A stretch of DNA of 64,000 bases from Melampsora larici-populina 98AG31 (lineage: Eukaryota; Basidiomycota; Pucciniomycetes; Pucciniales; Melampsoraceae), in contig NW_006768835.1 in the NCBI RefSeq assembly GCF_000204055.1, forward strand, positions 244,813 to 308,812, in the 5' to 3' direction. Under the pieces are notes generated by a model. The model saw nothing but the letters and a program-made list of their open reading frames with translations. It did not search any database and was not told where the DNA came from. Each line of letters opens with the position of its first letter. Position 1 is the first letter of the stretch. Positions 57,890-64,000 of this stretch are shown one piece after another. The position numbers were made by a program, and so were the translations under genes.

Positions 57890-58505
57890 CTTTGATTGCC
57901 CTTGATCTTCTCCAATCATTGTCAACCGTCCTTGATCTCCCTCAATCTTCATTATCCGTCCTCAATCTTCATCTTTCTTCGTCAACCGTCTTTGATCTTC
58001 CTCAATCTTCGTCAACTGGCCTCGATCATCATCAATCTTTGTCAACTGTCCTTGATCTTCTTCTTTCTTCGTCATCCGTCCTCAATCTTCATCTTTCTTT
58101 GTCAACTGTCCTCAATCTTCCTCGATCATCTTCTTTCTTTGTCAACTGTCCTTGATCATCTTCTTTCTTCGTCAACCGTCCTCGATCTTCCTCAATCTTC
58201 CTCAATCTTTGTCAACCGTCTTCAATCTTCCTCAATCTTCGTCAACCGTCTTCAATCTTCTTCTTTCTTTGTCAACCGTCCTCGATCTTCCTCAATCTTC
58301 CTCAATCTTTGTCAACTGTCCTCAATCTTCCTCTTTCTTCGTCAAACATCCTCAATCTTCCTCTTTCTTTGTCAACCATCCTCGATCTTCCTCAATCTTC
58401 TTCTTTCTTTGTCAACCGTCCTCGATCTTCTTATTTCTTCGTCATCCGTCCTCGATCTTCTTATTTCTTTGTCAACTGTCCTCGATCTTCTCTTCTTTGA
58501 CCGTC
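57890..58505 (+). repeat. 30 bp minisatellite, about 20 copies
   Basis: Consecutive units follow the pattern TT(C/T)GTCAACCGTCCTCGATC plus TTC(C/T)TC(A/T)(A/T)TC. They are 30 bp long, with some 10 bp slippage variants. The unit has no stop in any plus frame, so long artificial Leu/Ser/Ile-rich open frames run through it into the integrase gene. Confidence 0.9.
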
Positions 58506-58549
58506 CTCATCAAATCACCTTCAGTCTCCATCACCAACTACACACCAAC

Positions 58550-60116
58550 ATGCCAGCAAAAATATCTGATGAAATCTTGCGACCCCTCGTTGAAGAAGCT
58601 GTGGCTAACAACTGGCCAGCACAAACAGTATGCGACACTGTTTGGCGACGGCACAACATCCGAGTCTGTGTAAGAACTGTTAGAAGACGAATCAAAGAAT
58701 GGGACTTGAAACAACAAGGAAATTATGATGTGGAGGTTGTAAAGGATGCAGTAATAGATAATTACAAACAATCTCTTAACCAAAAGCGAGCTCTCATTTC
58801 CCTTAAAAACGAACACAACATCATCATCAGCCGGTCAACTTTAGCTCGACTTGAGAAGCAACTCAATCTTCACCGCCAAAAAGATGATCTTGACATGGGG
58901 GTAGTAACTTATGCCACCGTATGTAACAAGATTGAAGAACTTCAGATTGAATATGGAAATGTACTTGGAATCAAGAGTGTCAAGAAGATGCTAGCTCAGG
59001 AACACGAGGTTCACATCCACCGGCAAGTGTTTGGGCCTTCTTGATTCCATTTGCTCTGATGCTAATTACATTTGAAATCCTCTTTGAGATAGTGATGTTA
59101 TTGCGGCTATGATGAAGGCAATGGACCCAGATGCTGTCAGAATGAGAGCTGCTCATAAACTCAAGCAACGGGAATACTATGCGGGCGGTCCCAATGAGGT
59201 TTGGGCTGCCGATGGACATGACAAGTTGATCAACTTTGGAATCGGTATATATGGATTCATTGATTGCTGGTCTCAAAAGATTTTGGGACTTCATGCTCAT
59301 GTCACCAACAGCGACCCCCGCCATGTTGACTTGTGGTATCTGGGCCTTGTCAAGAAACAAGGTGGCATTCCCAAAAAGCTCACCACGGATTGAGGAACCG
59401 AGACTGTTCCTCTTGCTGGACATCAACTTTATTTTGGAGAAACTTACGGTTCCAGAGCTCCAGACTGGCCTTATCATCAATATGTCCTGTCCCCTCGTAA
59501 CCAAAAGATTGAGTGCTTCTGGGACAAAATGACTTGTGGACTGACTGGAAATATCAAAGCTAAAATTCAAGAGCGCATTGATCAAGATTTATATAATGAC
59601 AATGATCCAATGTCTAGGTGAAGCTCCTTTTTTTTAATTGGTGATTCCATGCTGAAATCTTTGTTATTGCTTTTCAGGACCTTGTTTCTCCACCTATTTA
59701 TCCCCGTCTTTCAACGAGCTCTGGACAAATGGGTCAAGTTTTACAATGGTTTCTGCAGACGACACGACAAGCGGTCGAAATTACCTACTGGATGTTCTGC
59801 AGACTACTGCTACAAAAACCCCGTTGACGAATTTGGTGGGATTGAATACCTCATACCTGTCCCAGGTGAAGCGGTGGATGCTATCCTTGCTGATGATTAC
59901 CCGGAGCAAGAACACTTGTGGAGCACAACCCCTGAGCGGTTTTCCCCGGTGGTTGATCAAGTCATGGAAGAAGTTGGAATTGTGAGCGGTGATTTGGACA
60001 TTGGAAATTTTTGGGGTTGTTTTGATGTTGTATTAGCAAGATTGAAAGATTTGTCTTGGAGTAACACTCCCTTTGCCCGTGTTGAAGGTCATGATTCTAT
60101 GGTTTTGGAAAACTGA
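58550..60116 (+). pseudogene. Integrase-core (rve-like) transposon gene with stop in active site
   Basis: The start is at ATG 58550 (MPAKISDEILRPLVEEAVAN). Residues 1-150 are HTH-like (WPAQTVCDTVWRRHNIRVCV). A GC-AG or similar intron near 59022-59094 joins HIHR to DVIAAMMKAMDP. The RNase-H-like core has Asp in VWAADGHDKLINFG, IYGFIDCWSQKILGLH, the second Asp in KLTTD*GTET and Glu in QKIECFWDKMT. It then continues after an intron to the C-terminal part (RALDKWVKFYNGFCRRHDKR...NPVDEFGGIEYLIPVP). This matches an integrase family widespread in basidiomycetes (integrase core rva_4-like, from memory). The TGA at 59391-59393 stands where relatives have Arg (CGA), so this copy is probably dead. Confidence 0.72.
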
Positions 60117-60337
60117 GTATTCTATCTCACTATTACTGCATCTCTGTCTTGTAAACTTTGTAATGGTCAATAGTATGGATTGTTGTGAGCAAAGTAAACA
60201 CACTACAAGATACGATACTCTTGTTTTCGGAAGAAGAACAAAAAGGACAGAAGAGAAGTTAGAAGGAACATGTGGTGAAAAGTTGTAATACAAATTCTAC
60301 ATATATTGTTGGACTGATTCATGGAACCCTTGAGCAT

Positions 60338-63300
60338 CTAGGCATATTCTGCATAGCATGCATTCACATTGCCTATATCCTCCAAGACATCCATTTTGTG
60401 CCGTGGGTTGATGCAATCTTTAAGTTGATCCTTGGGAACCGACAATGCAATTACTTTTCTTGCTAGGGAAGCTTTCTTTTTCTGTACCTGAAGGGCGAAC
60501 AAAAAGGTTTGCACCTCATGGTGAGTATGCTGCTTTCTTGACACCAGAGCAATTGACTCACATTGAATAGGTGCTGTTCAACCGATTCCCCTGCAACCAC
60601 ATGATACACCTTCACAGGGTGGGTCTGGCCTATTCGATGCACTGCAAACATTAATCAACTTCCCCAAGTGGGCAGGAAAAAATGATTGGGAGTATCATTT
60701 GTCATAAAATGATCTATCACTCCACACCTGATCCATAACACCCACACTACATATGTGTAGCAGGCTCAGTGAATTGGTGTTTATCATGTACATACAGTTC
60801 TGCTCAGTTATCTGCTCAGCAGGATGAGTTATTCATATGTAATACATGCTGTAACTTTTTTCAGATTGACAAAAGCATTCAAAAGATGGACTACATACAC
60901 TGACTCAATGTTTTGGTGTAATCTCATCAACTCAACTGCATGTAATACCCTTTCTGTTACTAAGAGATAGCTTCAAAAATATTGCCTGAGCAGCTACAGA
61001 ATTATATGTAGTGAATTCTTGGGACAATTTTTTCCAAGTCAAAAAAGTTACATGTGGTATAACATGTGATTTATATATTCTGATGGGCAAAAAACTGAGC
61101 AGACCTGTATGTACATGATAGAAAACTATTTACTTAGCGTACTGCACATATGTAGTGTGGGTGTTGAGGCTCAGGTGAGCGGTATTGGATCTTTTTATGA
61201 CAAACTGTACTATTAATCAATTTCCTCTTCCAATGTGGGGAAGTTGAATGATGTTCACAGTGATGTAGACGGTCAATTGCTTGTTGCACAATCTGCGGAT
61301 TCCAATGGGCATCCTAATGATATTCCTTTTAGCTAAATGTTAAGACAGTATATGGATAATTGATAACATTCTCACCATCAGGTAGACCTCATCAGCACAT
61401 GTCATATTCAAGCCAACACCTCCAGCTTCGATAGATACTATAAAGGCCTCAATCTGGATGTTGGTCTGGAATCTGGTGAGTTGCCATGTTCTCTGCTGAG
61501 TTGTCATTCCACCGTGCAAGGACCCACTTGAAATGCCGTGACAATCCAATGCAATCATGATCCTGTGGGTTGATCAGGTGAGCGTACAGGACAAATGATA
61601 TTCAAGAGAAAAAAATATTTACCACTCCATGAAACACCTCCATTGTGTATAGATAACAGTCTTCTTGGATAGACCTTTATGCAAAAGGCCCTGCTTCTTT
61701 TTGAGCTGGGAAACCAAGAATGTAAGCTTGCTGCTCAGTGACCAGTCCTCCAGGTAGGCTGGCCTGGCCTCCGCAGTCAATTCCCTCACGTCAGGCACCA
61801 TGATTCCTAGCTCCTCCTCCATCTCCGTAATCTTGATCTGATTGAACTCTTGTTCTTGTTTGAATAAAAGAGGGTGATTGCACGTCATCCTGAGATTGCT
61901 CAATTGTCTGAAATATTCACCTTGTTTATGTTGGATTTGAGAGCTAACCCCAAATTCCCAAATAAATCTTTCATAATGTTGCTGATATACTTGTTTCACT
62001 TGAGGATGCATGTCCAATAAGATGGTCTCATGATATATTGGAGGTAAATCACGTAGGTGGCTAGCTTTTGTCCGCCTCAGCATAAAGTATCTTAGTAACT
62101 GGTTGAGTGTGTCCAAATTTCCTTGATGAACAGGCAGAGTGATTTGACGGTACCATACAGAGTCTTGGTGAAATGGCTTGATGCGCAGAAATTTGAAGAG
62201 CATGTGCAAGTCTCCAATTCGGTTATGGAGTGGAGTTCCAGTGAGACAGAGCCGGTTGACTGATTCCACAGAGGTGAGGACTGAATGGGAGCTGGTATCA
62301 TTACGGATTATACTGGGACCAGTAGAGGGTCAGCTTGGTAAATGTTAACTTGGCAAAAGTAGTTGATACTCACTGAGCTTCATCAATGACCACTCTGTAC
62401 CACCTGGTTGTAAAAGGGAGGCGGGTTAATCCAGCAAGCCGGTAGTCATATAAAAGTGTGTTGGGGGTTGTAAGGATGATGTCAGCTGAGTGGATATCAC
62501 GTAGAGGTAGTTTGACTCTGTCTATGCCATGCCAGCGCATAATTTTCAAACTGTTTTTCTTAGTGTGTTTTTCGACTTCATTTTCCCAGTTATCCATGAG
62601 ACTAGTAGGACAGATCAACAGAGTGGTGTGAGATGGACGTAGGTGATTGTTTGCGTGGTTGAGATCTGATGCTGAATCCTGATGTTTGAATTGTCTTGAT
62701 GCTTCCAGTGTGGTAGCAATCAAAGAAATAGTTTGAATAGTTTTACCAAGTCCCATGTCATCCGCTAGAATTGATGCCCTAGGGCTGACTGGTCTGGTTT
62801 GTGTGTCAGTCACAATAAATTCTTCACCACAGAGACGGTGACTCCACCGGCTGAAGGGTGGCATTGATTTGTAAAACCAAAGGGAGTGATAAGTTGTTGA
62901 ATCTGGATTTTCGCGGTCTATCAAAAAGGCCAGGCCTTGCTTCTGATGTGGTTGTAGCTGAGAAGTAACTATCGCCGAAGGATTGACTGGCTGAAGATCT
63001 GAACCACATGAAATGGACGCAAGCGTTGTGACCTCTTCCCTGGACAACACATGATCAGGAAATGCTGAGGCCCAGTTGGGAGTGGTCTGTGCTTCTAGAT
63101 CCACCAGAGGGATAAGTTGATGTTCTTGAGGCTTGTAATGAGGAGGACGGTGGAGGTTGATTTTGAAGTGTCTGACTGTCTGGACAATGCTTCCTTCGTA
63201 CCACTTTGGGATGAATATAAGTACATTGACTTGCAATTGAGTTGCATCATGCCCATCAAATTCTACAATAGCAGTGTTGACACTCGAGCGGATGAGAACT

Positions 63301-63614
63301 GGATGACTGGGGTCAAATATTGTACTAGGTTTCCATCCGCCAGCAGGTAGAGCTTTATATATACGAGGAGTTGTCCCAAGCAGCTTAAAGAAACAACTAT
63401 CAACACCGGTAGGGACATACCCCAATGAAATACCAGTTGGAAGATATAAACTGATCTCTGGTGTGATATTGGTGTGAGCAGAGACCTTCAGGAACACAGG
63501 TGACTGATGGGGATGTTCCAATTTGGCCGCAGTGGAAGTAGGTGATGCCACGTTGAAAGATATCATCCCAGCACATACTGGTTGGCTTAAATTTTGTTGA
63601 GGTGTGACAAACAT
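60338..63614 (-). pseudogene. SNF2-family helicase (Rad5/Rad16-like) broken by a MITE
   Basis: The start is at ATG 63614 (MFVTPQQNLSQPVCAGM). Exon 1 (to ~62373) has Q/motif I (PHQKQGLAFL, LADDMGLGKTIQTISLI) and motif Ia (TLLICPTSLMDNWE). The DEAH box is split by the first intron (DEA|HIIRND). Exon 2 has motif III (CLTGTPLHNRIGDLHMLF) and FMLRRTKASHL. Later exons have LHGGMTTQQRTWQLTRFQ and EAGGVGLNMTCADEVYL, then DAHWNPQIVQQAIDRLH | RIGQTHPVKVYHVV (motif VI), and a C-terminal VQKKKASLARKV. ATP-driven DNA translocation is the family activity. There is no RING finger between the lobes. A 623 bp MITE splits the motif VI codons. Confidence 0.88.
60640..61262 (-). mobile_element. 623 bp CACTG-ended MITE, copy 2, in the helicase exon
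   Basis: Same length and termini (CACTG...CAGTG) as 27427-28049, opposite orientation, flanked by the 3 bp duplication ATG (60637-60639 and 61263-61265). Removing the element plus one ATG restores the helicase reading frame across DRLH-RIGQT. The copies differ at scattered positions, so they are not a very recent pair. Confidence 0.9.
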
Positions 63615-64000
63615 GATGACGAAATGAAGATGAAGAGGATAAAAATTGGTAGATTGGAATGAGGGACAATATACTTTGAGGGCATGAAGCTCACTTTATA
63701 TGAGCTCAAATGTGCTGTGCGGATTTACACAATTTACCTCATAATCAAGGATCTCACAGATCCACGCACAAGCTCCTGATATTGATGCAAATCCCATGTC
63801 ACATGTTCCATCAGGGGATGAGGGGCATAGTGGGTTCCCCTATGCTGCATTGCAGGTGCCGCTCATTGACTTGATAAAAATTTCTCTTTGTTAGCCTCAA
63901 CCTGATGACGCGGAACATGAGGATAATATTCATATGATATTTGTCTTATCAAAATGTTTTCAAACACATGGTACTGAAACTGTGTGATCAATTTTTTTTT
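63615..64000. other. Upstream region of the helicase gene
   Basis: Nothing else is recognised. A possible further 5' exon cannot be excluded, since the window ends here in a run of T. Confidence 0.4.

Noticed and set aside
57890..58505. CRISPR-like array
   Set aside because: The units are adjacent with no unique spacers and the genome is eukaryotic.
57896..58549. Long N-terminal extension of the integrase through the repeat array
   Set aside because: It is only the translation of a 30 bp minisatellite that is open in several frames. ATG at 58550 begins the conserved part.
60640..61262. MITE acting as a normal intron of the helicase gene
   Set aside because: Its ends are CACTG/CAGTG, not GT-AG. 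The 3 bp duplication shows a plain insertion. Rescue by cryptic splicing is possible but not visible.

Overview
The window looks like transposon-rich genomic DNA of a basidiomycete fungus, most likely a rust (Pucciniales). The reasons are AT-rich sequence, genes split by many short GT-AG introns, chromodomain Ty3/gypsy elements, a KDZ (Kyakuja-Dileera-Zisupton) transposon carrying a TET/JBP-type dioxygenase, and hardly any host genes. The species call is inference. No rRNA, CRISPR array or convincing tRNA gene was seen.

Layout. 1-2.9 kb: pyrimidine-rich and repeat DNA without a convincing gene. 2.9-5.17 kb: a minus-strand multi-exon gene whose first 12 codons now lie at 12236-12272, because a 7.07 kb tyrosine-recombinase retrotransposon (Ngaro/PAT type of the DIRS order; 5171-12235) sits inside its first exon. 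That element has the split-direct-repeat layout A1-ORFs-B1A2B2 and encodes a gag-like protein, RT-RNase H and a tyrosine recombinase. 12.4-13.1 kb: remains of an unidentified plus-strand gene. 13.5-17.6 kb: a long minus-strand gene of an expanded basidiomycete family, probably transposon-derived.

18494-35581 is the centrepiece: a 17,088 bp DNA transposon with 318 bp terminal inverted repeats and a perfect 8 bp target duplication (GTATTACC). It carries four genes: a hypothetical acidic/basic protein, a TET/JBP-like 2OG-Fe(II) dioxygenase, a KDZ transposase, and a fusion of a FAR1/GCM-type zinc finger with an OTU cysteine protease. It also holds a tRNA-like sequence, an inverted-repeat array and a 623 bp CACTG-ended MITE.

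35.6-38.4 kb: a decayed chromodomain gypsy element split by a 752 bp solo LTR. 39.0-53.8 kb: a four-element nest. A pogo-like transposase gene holds a second gypsy element, whose integrase is split by a 1.6 kb LTR-like insert and whose 3' LTR is split by a two-gene PIF/Harbinger transposon. 53.8-57.9 kb: no recognisable gene. 57.9-60.1 kb: a 30 bp minisatellite followed by an rve-type integrase gene with a stop codon in its catalytic core. 60.3-63.6 kb: a SNF2/Rad5-16-like helicase gene whose motif VI exon is broken by a second copy of the 623 bp MITE.

Most elements can be ordered in time because one interrupts another. Several insertions were confirmed by joining the flanks, which restores a reading frame (the gene at 5170/12236, the SNF2 exon, the pogo gene).
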